A DNA stretch of 64,000 nucleotides from Phorcus lineatus (lineage: Eukaryota; Mollusca; Gastropoda; Trochida; Trochidae), in NCBI GenBank assembly GCA_921293015.1, contig OV121081.1:72805022-72869021 (forward strand), in the 5' to 3' direction. Shown here in pieces: positions 11,730 to 21,960 of the stretch. Made by a program: the position numbers and the translations under genes. Below the pieces are notes generated by a model that saw only the letters and a list, made by a program, of their open reading frames with translations, searched no databases and was not told the origin of the DNA. The number at the start of each line of letters is the position of its first letter. The stretch's first letter is position 1.

Positions 11730-13400
11730 AGCTCATCAGGTCTGAAAGACCAGATGGGCTTATGGCATCGCATGGCGTCCGGCGTCCGTCCATCCGTCCA
11801 TCCGTAAACTTTTCACTTTTTCGACTTCTTCTCCAGAACCAATGACTCTAGAGAGGTGAAATTTTATGTGCATACTCCTTGGCAAATGGGGATTCTAAAT
11901 TGTAGATTTCGTGACCCCATGACCCCAAATGGGGTCACAAGGGTCAAAACCTTAAAAATCTATTTTAATCTTCTTCTCCAGTTCCAAAAGGTCCAGCGAG
12001 CTGAAAAGTTGTGTGTAGACTTCTTGGCCAATGGGGATTTTAAATTGTAGATTTTGTGACCCCATGACCCCAAATGGGGTTTAGAGGGGTCAAAACATGA
12101 AAAACCTATTTTCATCTTCTTCTCCAGTTCCAAAAAGGTCCAGAGAGCTGAATAGTTGTGTGTAGACTCCTTGGGCACTGGAGATTCTAAATTGTAGGTT
12201 TGGTGACCCCATGACCCCAAATGGGGTCACAGGGGTCAAAACCTGAAAAACCTATTTTCATCTTCTTCTCCATTTCCAAAAGGAAAAGGTGAAAAGGTGT
12301 GTGTAGACTCCTTGGCCAACGGGGATTCTAAATTGTAGGTTTGGTGACCCCGTGACCTCAAATGGGGTCACAGGGGTCAAAACCTAAAAAACCTAATTTC
12401 ATCTTTTTCCCTAGTTCCAAAAGGTCTAGAGAGCTGAAAAATTGTGTGAAGACTCCTTGGACACTGGGGATTCTAAATTGTAGGTTTGGTGACCACTTGA
12501 CCCCAAATTGGGTCACAGGGGTCAAAACCTTAAAATCCTACTTTCATCTTTTTCCCTAGTTCCAAAAGGTCTAGAGAGCTGAAAAATTGTGTGAAGACTC
12601 CTTGGACACTGGGGATTCTAAATTGTAGGTTCGGTGACCCCTTGACCCCAAATGGGCAATGGGCCTTTTTTATTTGATTGTGAATAACTTTTAAGAAATA
12701 CATTGTTGTTTTCTATTTCATCTTTTTCCCTAGTTCCAAAAGGTCTAGAGAGCTGAAAAATTGTGTGAAGACTCCTTGGACACTGGGGATTCTAAATTGT
12801 AGGTTTGGTGACCACTTGACCCCAAATGGGGTCACAGGGGTCAAAACCTTAAAATCCTACTTTCATCTTCTTTTTGTTAGCCCTTCAAACACTGTCTAAA
12901 GTCGCACAATAATAGACCATCCCTCAAGCTTGGTGTGAGTGAGTTTGGGTTTAACGTGTCAGCAATCTTTCAGCTATTTCACTAGGTCGACCAAGACTTT
13001 GATTGACGTTTCAGTTGCCTGACTCAAGTAAACACGTTTGTCACTTGATTTGATTTACTTATATCTGAATTTTCTTATCCAAGAGAGCATAATTTGAAAA
13101 AAAATATTATAGTTTTGCTGTAATTGAATTGTTAATGAACAAAACCTGCTAAGTGCCCTTTAGTCCGTAATTTATGTGGCTATTTACTTTTGTTTATTTT
13201 TTCTCTGGGGGTTATAAGATATAAATGCATTTATGGTTAGACAAAATTGGCCCGACACAAGGACGGACTAAATAATTTTACAGCCCGTCCTCAACCAAAG
13301 TTACCCGTCTCGGACGTTGGGACAGACTATCTTTCCTACACTGCCCATGACCCCATGGTCTAAACCCAAACACCTATTTCTATCAAAAGTCTGATGAGCT
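11730..13400 (+). repeat. Tandem-repeat-cored element, copy 3 (long, homogeneous core)
   Basis: The left end AGCTCATC (11730-11737) opens an imperfect hairpin: 'AGCTCATCAGGTCT' pairs with 'AGACCAGATGGGCT' across a 3-base loop. The head continues with 'GGCGTCCGGCGTCCGTCCATCC'. Seven core units of about 145 bp follow at 11830-12870 (markers 'TTCTAAATTGTAG' near 11893, 12038, 12186, 12327, 12470, 12615, 12792). The last three are the most alike. The right end has GATGAGCT at 13393-13400, the complement of the left end, next to a second small palindrome (AGAGCCCATGGCTCT, 13403-13417). The stretch 12880-13330 between core and right end looks like an insertion or unique filler. Open frames inside the core are by-products of the repeat. 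Confidence 0.78.
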
Positions 13401-16400
13401 ACAGAGCCCATGGCTCTATTTTTAAATAATATTTTCTGAAATTTTTTAACAGGCCATTTTCATTGCATCACTCTTGTTAATGTATTTTTTAGTCTCACGT
13501 CATCTGCCTGGTAGTTTCAATCTCCGATTATTATTTATTTGATTGATTAATGTTCGACAGTTGCGAGATTAAAAACCCAATAATATCTTAAGTTATAAAG
13601 CTTGCTAATGATAGTCGAAATAGTGTTTAGCCACATTGATTGCCACAAAACTACAAAATGAATTTCGCTGGAAAGAAAAAAGAAATCAAAATGAGCATCC
13701 ATTGCGAAAGAATACTCTTGCTTTATTACATCTTTTAAATTCAGTCTTATTCACTGAGCATAACTGAAGGATTAGCAGATTAAATGTGAACAATCTAGGC
13801 AAGAATTATCAAATTATGAGTTTGGATAATATTTTGTGCAGTTACAAAAGAAGATTAATGGAATGATGACTGTTTTCTTGTGTGAGATGAAAGAAGAAAT
13901 AGTAATAACTAAGGGATTTTATGGTAGAAAAATTCATAAATGAAGTGGAAATAAAAGGATGACATTTGTTTAATTATACCTTTTATTCCTTTCTCAATTG
14001 CTAATCAATCTATTAACTGTGTGTAACACGTCAAAACTAAAGACACATTTATAGTGACTTGATGAAAAACAAACAAAAACATTCCAGAAAACGTGTAATT
14101 ATCGTAGGATGTTCATGTAATCTTTTCTGAGCACAATATCATCCAACTATATCCGACTAGTGAAGTATATTAAGTACTAATGTGCCATTCACCACATGAG
14201 CATGTAGACTACAAGTCTGCCAGGGGTAATATATATATTTCACCTAACCATTTATCTTCTTAGAGCTTTAGCTTACATGACAATTGCAAATTGTACACTA
14301 GTTATGTTATGCAATGTAACTTGAATGCTTGAGGGGTGATTAGAATCAGACTTTCATCTAGTCACAACACCTGTTGTTATCAGAAGTTGAAGTTGTAACA
14401 GCACTAGAACGATTATTACCAAATATAAAGCTGCTGAAAAAAAAAATTTGTTTTAAGTTGTAGTGCAAATTTCATAGGTGATTTAAGTTCAATTAATTAA
14501 ATCATCTTTCTATGGCATGGCGCTATAACACTGAGGTCCATAATGCACAAAACTAAAACTAAAAGTTTATAATTTTTCTCATACAATTTTCAGTTTTAAA
14601 GCATTGAAATAACGTAATTTACATCTAACATTAAACATAACTAACTTTTGTGTCGAAATATCTCATTGAAGAAATATGAAAATCCTTTTATTATTTTTTA
14701 CCACATGCATCTTTTTGTGTTTGAGATTTGGCTAAGCAAAACTGAACATGAATATGTGCTATAACATATAATAGGACAAAGAACATGTTCAAACGCATTC
14801 TCAGGGCCGAACGAGTCGCTGCCAAAGAGGGAATCTATTACCACAATCCTAAAATCGCTAACGCTTGTTGTTCCAGGTGGCATCAAGAAACCGGAAATAT
14901 TCCTCCAGAAAGCAGTAGAAGCGTATTGCCATTGTCTAATGCGCTTGTGTCATCTCAGATATCAGAATATAAGTCAATGTGCCATTAAAGGGGTATAATA
15001 AGTTGTTTTGAAAGATTTATTTCTTCAAATTTTACTCCTTAAAAATTAGTTTATGCCAAATGTATTTTCTTCACAGGGTCAAATATCATTACTCAACCCG
15101 TAGTAATTCGTAGTCGCAAATAATATGACAATAAGAGATAAAAAGAGAAAAATAATCAAGCATCGAGCAAAAACCACGCTGGCCGTTTTTATGTGAACAC
15201 CTTTTGATCATTTAAGATAGGGAAATGGATTCGCATAGCTTAACCGATTATGGTACGTTCGTATTAAAACATCTTCCCTGGATTAAAATACATTGTCTTT
15301 CAGAGGAAAAAAAACTGTTTTTCGTTTTCGTGATCTCACTTTATTTATCTAAAAGATATCATGCAATTGTCCCCTAAATGTTGTGCAATCGAAGGATATC
15401 CTACTTCCTTGAAATGTATCTTGACTAACGTTTTCTCATTCCTTTCCTCGTTTTGGAAAATTCTTATTCAATCAAATAGATTTGAATAAATTCTGCCGAA
15501 TTAAGTTTCTTGATAACTTGGCACATAACTTATTTAATTATAAATGATTGATTTGAAGAACCGTGCATTATTACAGTCCGTTTAAATATATCTAAACACT
15601 TTAAAACCTAATCATTTATAAGATGAAATCATTTAAGTTTTTTTTATTTTTTAAATTTGTTTTATATTTGATATCATTGCGGACTGATGCATAAAAACTT
15701 CATTAAATATTAATGCACATATGTTTACGTTTTGTTTTATTACAATCCCAAGAGGTCAGTATCACAATAGCTTATTCGGAAAGTATTCTGATGGTCTACG
15801 GTTAATGTCAATTCCCACATAATACCATGTCGTTATACCATATTAGTTAACAGTATCAGAGCAGTATATATTTTGTTGTTTATAAGTTTTTATTCGCATT
15901 TTAAAATATAAGTAACAATCATTTTGTTACAAATATATGCTTACATGCAGAGTACTTAGCTACTATCTATCAGAAAATTTCGGTCTGTGAGATGATTTTA
16001 ATAATGGAATAACATTTTGTAAAAGATATCTTGTTTCAACCAAATGTTATGTTATTGTTATGTGATAATCTAATAGTAAATTGACTGAAATGAATTACAA
16101 ATGGAACATTTATGTGCATCTTTAAACGCACTAGTGCACACCAATATTTCGTAAACACAACAAATGCACAGATACTGCATAACTCTCAATATTATTCAAG
16201 ATCCTCATTCAAGTAATCTACCTCGTAAGTTATTTAACAAATATTTACGTATTCAGGCAGTGAAGTTGATTTTTAAAGACCGGAAGTATTCAATGCAACG
16301 TAACTTCGCACGAACTACAATTTATCGGAAATATTAAGATTTTACTTACAACCAAAAAAGCGGAAACGGCAGCCGCTTTGGTCAATCTAATAGCAATGCT

Positions 16401-16667
16401 AATGCTGTGTTATTAAATCGGTTTATTTACAACATTGCTTTTATAAAACATAATTCATTCTTTGTTCTCAGTTCAGAGTTTTGGTAAATTCAACAGCTGC
16501 ACATAATACTAGTTCAGCCGCGTTTAACTGTCTATAATTTATCCGTTTAGTGCACAGCTAACCATAGATCTTTTATATGTCCAAGCCGACAGCGGCTATC
16601 TAAATGTTTTTATTGTTGATTACAAAGCATTGGTAGTGATGGATATATATGTAAATTTGGAAAAAAA
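13401..16667. other. No gene seen; holds block A copy 1
   Basis: AT-rich and without recognisable coding sequence. Part of it (14180-14965) belongs to the segmental repeat described separately. Frames at 14698-14988 on both strands lie in that block and are not conserved as reading frames in the other copies. Confidence 0.5.
14180..14965 (+). repeat. Segmental repeat block A, copy 1
   Basis: It contains 'GCATGTAGACTACAAGTCTGCC' near 14200 and, near 14840, 'CCACAATCCTAAAATCGCTAACGCTTGTTGTTCCAGGTGGCATCA'-type sequence. Both landmarks recur in the same order in blocks at 23.26 and 41.65 kb; the first also recurs at 52.24 kb. Confidence 0.65.
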
Positions 16668-16850
16668 ACCAGGGGCTGGGCATCATAGTCTGCTACTTGG
16701 AATTCCAGCTAGTGCCAGCCTATAGTAGCAGGTTTCACCGCATCGTATAGCCACAACAGTAATTCCCCTCAATAATACTAGAGTCGTGATATAAATGGAA
16801 TACTCCTGAAATAGGCGTTACATCCCAAATTACTTCACCTCCATGCATGA
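16668..16850 (+). mobile_element. SINE remnant, heavily decayed
   Basis: It retains 'CCAGGGGCTGGGC', 'GTAGCAGGTTTCACCGCAT', 'CAATAATACTAGAGTCGTGATATAA' and 'CTCCTGAAATAGGCGTTACATCCC' in the order of the SINE at 6981-7250. Head boxes are lost. Confidence 0.6.
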
Positions 16851-18193
16851 TCCGCAAGCACCTGCACTACCCCTTGAACTATATGCAAAAAAACATAATT
16901 CCTGGTGAGCGAGTTTGTAAGTGACGGTGTTTATTGATTCTGAGTGTGGCTTAGAATACCGCAAGGGACGTGACCTGGTAATATTTAAACATTTATACGG
17001 TTGCAGATAGTTTGATCACTAATATAACAAAGTTACATACATTCCCTATCTAAAATGGCAGGATTTCATACTTCAGTGGTTATCAATGGTCAGGGCATTT
17101 TACATATGACTACGTGCAAATGCATTATTCCCATACCTCTTCACTAAAACATCAAAATATGTTATTACTTTTGCAAGGGTAACATTCTAATTAAATCATT
17201 TCTTTGAGAATGTTTTACTCAGTTAATTATTAATCTTATAGTATCACTTACACGTAAGTTCTGAAAACCAAATGTTTAAAATAAAGTTATAGAACGTCGA
17301 TGTTTGAATTAAATGACATCATTTTTCATATATCTTGAAAAAGTTTTCCATATACTGTCTTGAATGATATACGATGTACCTCGTTTTACTGTTCTTCGTT
17401 ATAAACATTGCAAGGTATTAGAAAGATATCTTGGCACAATCAATTTGCATTCATATTTTCTTTAAAAAACACTGCATATACCAGTTCATTTCTCGTGTAA
17501 CTGACCTTAATTCAACATACTAAATAACCCAAAGAGATGATACCAATGTTTGTCATGATACGAAGAATTGCCTTTGTGTCAATGGTCAGAAGCATAATCT
17601 TGACATGAAGACAATATTCCATATATGTCCCGGCAGCTGCCCGCGAGTTACACAGTTCTGTTGGCATGAGTATCTAGCGCGAGCCCTCTGTTTGACATTT
17701 ACTTGCAGACTACAAGACTTCATGAAGAAGACCTCAGGAGCACTTACCGTTTACATCATTTTGCCGTCTGGGATAGAAGTATATTGTCAAAAGGTATTAG
17801 TAAAAACATTAATCAACTCTTTACTTTTCTGACTTTTTGCCAAGCTCTCTAGAGTTAAAAATGAGGATGACCTATCTATTCCCCGAACTATAACTTCTTG
17901 TTCTAGCTAGAAAGAACCCCAAAACAAGTAACTTTGTCCCTACGATATAGATTGAGTTGCCATCCACAAATTTTAAACTAACAAATTTCACACACAAACA
18001 CAAACTTCTGAATGCCTTGCAAGAAACACCTGATCTGTATTCATTCTCCTCACAATACGAAAAAAGAGAAAATTGGTGCGAATACATAACCCGAAACGAC
18101 AATGAAACTCGTTAAAAATTATTACACTCAAACCATCTTAATGATACCTTTTTGATATATTTTCATTACATAAAAACAAATATGGAAGTGCAT
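16851..18193. other. No gene seen; partial block C
   Basis: AT-rich. At about 17695-17735 'TTTGACATTTACTTGCAGACTACAAGACT' matches block C at 25.4, 26.8 and 55.0 kb. Short frames at 17605-17832 (+) and 17872-18102 (-) have no motif. Confidence 0.5.
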
Positions 18194-18202
18194 ACCAATA
18201 AT
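18194..18202 (+). other. Left target-site duplication ACCAATAAT
   Basis: Exact match to 18961-18969, abutting the outer base of the left inverted repeat. Confidence 0.85.
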
Positions 18203-18960
18203 CATTCTCTCCCAACAGAGGTAGCTCCGTCATAAATTCCTACTCATCCTCTGTCTCAATTCGAAGATTTCTTGGTCACGCAATGAAGAACGCTGATTGG
18301 ATGCAATCAAAGTTACTTGTGGAATCAGCGGCGCCGTTTCAAAAGTTATGTTTCAAATCGTTTAAGTTATTTCCGAAAGCTTTCAAAAAGCTTAACTTTA
18401 TTCGAATATGCAAATTGCGTTTTGAGTCGTCTTTACAGAACACAAACGCCTCATTAGCGACTGTTTCATTGCACAGGCCTGTGTGACAACAAATATGTTA
18501 TTCATGCATTCGTTGTTATCATTGGCTGAAATATGGCCAGGTAGTTTAAAATGCAATATTGTCACGCTAGGGGAAACTGCCGGAATCCTGAGAAACCTCA
18601 TCCTGCTAAATCAGCGTATATGAATCCACTCTGTCTCCTTCGTAATACCCTGATCTCTTTCAAGCCAAAACCCTCATATCGTTAGCTATCTAACTAGCCA
18701 ATGAGACGACTCTCATTCAGCGACATCGGCACAACCCGGATGGAAAATCCGTTGAGTGTAAGACAGTAACTTCACGCTCCTTCATAACGGCATTTCATTT
18801 GCTGAAATAATAACAGGTGAACTAAGCCACGAATATCACGCCGATCGAGCCATAGGAGACATTTTATATACGTTAAATTTAGCAGGATGGAGAAACCTAC
18901 GTATTAAGACAGAGGTTGAATAGAAATTTATGACGTAGCTACATCTGTCGGGAGAGAATG
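18203..18960. mobile_element. Non-autonomous Mutator-like inverted-repeat element, 758 bp
   Basis: The ends are inverted repeats of about 66 bp: the left arm from 18203 (CATTCTCTCCCAACAGAGG...) and the complement of the right arm from 18960 (CATTCTCTCCCGACAGATG...) differ at about ten positions. They are flanked by an exact 9-bp direct repeat, ACCAATAAT (18194-18202 and 18961-18969). A 9-bp duplication with long TIRs is the usual signature of Mutator-like elements. A second, inner inverted pair lies at about 18590-18622 and 18867-18897. No transposase is visible; the 67-codon frames inside are incidental. A related truncated copy lies at 60.71 kb. Confidence 0.85.
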
Positions 18961-18969
18961 ACCAATAAT
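18961..18969 (+). other. Right target-site duplication ACCAATAAT
   Basis: Exact match to 18194-18202, abutting the outer base of the right inverted repeat. Confidence 0.85.
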
Positions 18970-19398
18970 CTAAATATCTGTTTCAGTCTGAATTAAATAG
19001 AATAGAAAGAATAATGAATAGTAAATATACATAGAAGCACGAGAACATCTTTATCAAAATGCTCATTAATGTATTTTGTAAGAACAAGTCAAAAGTACAA
19101 TAAAATTTGTAATCTAAATGCTTGTTCTAATCGTGGCTATCCTCGACGGAGTATGGAATTGTTGAATATGTGTAGATTGTTTTTCAACATTTGTGTAAAG
19201 GTAAACAACAATGTGTCTAAAACGTTGCGTGGAACAAGCAAGCTGCGTCGACGGTAATTCCCATCCCTAAAAAAGGCCAGTTAAAGTGGTCAGGCTTTTC
19301 TTTTGAGGTGGTTTGCGTTCTTTAGCTGGAGCTAACATGCCCCTGGGGGCACTAAAGCTGGAACGGTGGAATGGTAGAAGCCGTCGTTTAGTAGTTCT

Positions 19399-19402
<4 letters not shown>
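18970..19402. other. No gene seen
   Basis: Short frames only. The 19260-19400 part is less AT-rich than its surroundings ('GGAGCTAACATGCCCCTGGG'), but I recognise nothing in it. Confidence 0.4.

Positions 19403-19490
<88 letters not shown>
19403..19490 (+). repeat. (CT)44 microsatellite
   Basis: An uninterrupted CT dinucleotide run of 88 bases. Frames through it on both strands (poly Ser-Leu or Arg-Glu) are artefacts. Unlike the run at 50.8 kb it is not preceded by AATAAA, so a LINE tail is not shown here. Confidence 0.98.
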
Positions 19491-19493
<3 letters not shown>

Positions 19494-21667
19494 ATTTTCA
19501 TCCACTTGTTTGATAACTGGAATATTGTATGAAGACACTTACTCATTCATGTTTTACTCTTTACAAATGTAATGGTATTTTTCAGCTTATCTGACAGTGT
19601 GACTAACGAGAAATGATTACTGCCTTTGGTGGATTTATGTTTAGATGTCATACTGGTAATAAACGAAATTAACAGAATTCTGAAAACGGTTTTGAATCTT
19701 TCATATGTTGTCTCGCATGATAGTTGATAGACGCGTAAAGCATTAAAACTAAGCTTTATATCGAAAGGACGCCGACGGACAGTTTATTTTCTTTAATACG
19801 CCAACAAGTAATTATTCTTGGTAAAAATATAGATATAAAATAAAAATTATGCCTTAAAATGTCAGTAAATGTAAATATAGAACTTTATAGCATAGATCTC
19901 TCTCAATTTAATCTGGCAGTTATAACAAAATTTTGATAATGAAATAAGTGAATAAGTATAAAAGAAGAAAAATAATTCATTTTGTTGTCAACTACTCTGG
20001 CACGTAAGTGCACTGACATCAATTCTGTAGCAGTGATGTGTTTATTAAAACTGAACACTTCACAATGTTTTTGCTCAAGAGTGTTTGGTTTCAATGCTTG
20101 CTGATAGGCTGAGGGAGAGATTAAATTTCACTCCTGATGTTACAGCTGACTTTGATGGAAAAGCAGCACGGGCTTTATATCAATAGAAATGGATAGCTTT
20201 GGCAAGCAAGTATCTGCAATGAAATAGCGCCCTATTTTCTTGATGTTTGTATTAGTTTAGATATTTCCAACACTTTAATACAGAAATAGCCATTCAATCA
20301 ACTGAAGAGCATAGTTTCAGTTGTTAACGTAAGTGAAACAACTTTCTCACTGGCCGGTGCGAAACGTGCATACTTTGTTGTGGTGCTGAGGATACATTTC
20401 TCCAGCAATATTATAAGCATCATGCATCAGTAGGTAGGCGGTAGGCAGCACTATATTCATCGTATCAAGGTTGTTTTATGGAACTGTTTTGTTATGAATG
20501 CTAGCGATGCCTTTTTTCTCAGCACAGTGAGCAAGCCCTTGCTCTCCGGACGAAATATAGGCAGCAGTTTTCTTGATTGTTGACATAATTTAAACCTTGA
20601 GGGATATCATCAGCTTATAATCAATATAATAATATCGATCAGAAGGTTAAGCTCTCTTCAGGAACATTTGACCATGGAAACTGATTATATATTACTGTGT
20701 CTACACGTAACAGCATACTTTCAGAAACCCCTTTTCTGTTTAAATGAGCACTGTTAAATTAGCTTCTGTGACGTTAAATATGCTGTTATCGTTATTATTG
20801 ACGGGTATTTCGCGATAATGCTTCAACTAGCAAAAGGGATATATTACAAAAGTAGCTACGAAATTCCCCATACTCATTCAGCTACTGATGAGATATGACC
20901 TCACGTATGATGTTTTAGAACCCCTAAGGCAAACATCGACAGTTGAAATAAAACATGTATCATTTTCAGGTTATTCCTGTCTGACAATTACTATCATTTA
21001 CTTTTGCTCTTGAATATGTTATTAAATACAATATACCCTTGTTTATTGCAAGAAAATATCCGATCTTAAAAGAGGTAAATTTAAACGCAGCTGACGAGAC
21101 GTCACTTCTTTTCGAGCCCCTCAGATTTTGTGACGTAGTCAACACAAAGTTCTTTTTGGGCCGATTAAAACAATTCAAAGTATTTTATCAATTTCGTAGC
21201 ATGAAAGATAACATAAACCCAGTAAAAAGTGTCATATTTTTCTATTATATGTTTAGTTATTGATATGACCAAGGAAAATCGGCTTTTCTTAGTGAGTTAT
21301 TACCGCAATATTACTTGATTGACACCCTTTTCAGCATCATTTTTTGTTGTTGTATTGGCAGTTTATATGTTTATACTTTCACTGATTTGAAGTTTTATTC
21401 CAAAAATTATCCTATGTTCATTTTAATGCGCACATGCTTAATAATTCCATCTATTGTGCACTTGACTCGGTATAATGATAAATCTGTTGGTAACATTTGT
21501 AATTAATTACACCTTTTGATAAACTTCAAGGTATAAACGACGTAAAACTTTAAGAATTAAATATATTTTACAATCCAATAGTCCTATATCCGTTGCTGTT
21601 GCACTTGTCTTGTTGCCCCTGATGTAGATGTACATTTGAAAATGAATCGTAGTTCAAATAAATATTA
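19491..21667. other. No gene seen; segmental repeat sequence
   Basis: AT-rich. 'GACATCAATTCTGTAGCAGTGATGTGTTTATTA' near 20016 recurs near 41510. 'GTCTACACGTAACAGCATACTTTCAGA' near 20700 recurs near 51556. These belong to the tandem segmental duplication. No recognisable genes. Confidence 0.5.
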
Positions 21668-21960
21668 ACGGGGCGAGATAGCGCAGTGGTTAGCGCGTTC
21701 GGCTTCGGATCAAGAGGTCCGCGGTTGGAATCCCGCCAGGGGCTCGGACACTTATTATTGCAGTAGAGAACTGTTCTACACGCAGTCAGGTTTTGGTGCA
21801 ATGCAACACTGAATTTCAGTGCAGTACACCATGGTTCGCTTGTTCCAGCCGATGCTCGCAGGTTTCAGCTGAATGCATACAGACACTATGGTGTTGCGGG
21901 TTTTCTCCCTGCAATGATACTAGCAGCCGCATTATACCCCGTACTACCTCATCTCAACTA
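21668..21960 (+). mobile_element. tRNA-derived SINE, best-preserved head
   Basis: The head is tRNA-like: an A-box-like TAGCGCAGTGG at 21679-21689 and a B-box-like GGTTGGAATCC at 21723-21733, about 44 bp apart, as in a pol III internal promoter. The body follows ('GAACTGTTCTACACGCAGTCAGG', 'GGTTCGCTTGTTCCAGCCGATGCTCGCAGG', 'CTCCCTGCAATGATACTAGCAGCCGC'). The copy stops soon after, without the 'GGCGTTAAACC' tail seen at 7230. The B box has one change from the usual GGTTCGAATCC. It is not a functional tRNA gene. Confidence 0.88.

Noticed and set aside
11856-12559. Frames of 64-86 codons on both strands
   Set aside because: They lie entirely in the ~145-bp tandem repeats and repeat themselves with the unit; no domain is visible.
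12935-12962. Possible additional SINE tail ('GTGAGTGAGTTTGGGTTTAACG', - strand)
   Set aside because: Only about 25 bases match the tail; no body sequence next to it.
19313-19538. Ser-Leu and Arg-Glu repeat frames over the CT run
   Set aside because: Artefacts of a dinucleotide microsatellite; both strands are open because the repeat contains no stop.
21568-21801. Possible tRNA gene or small protein over the SINE head
   Set aside because: The tRNA-like part is the head of a SINE: the body continues as in five other copies, and it cannot be folded into a complete tRNA by eye.
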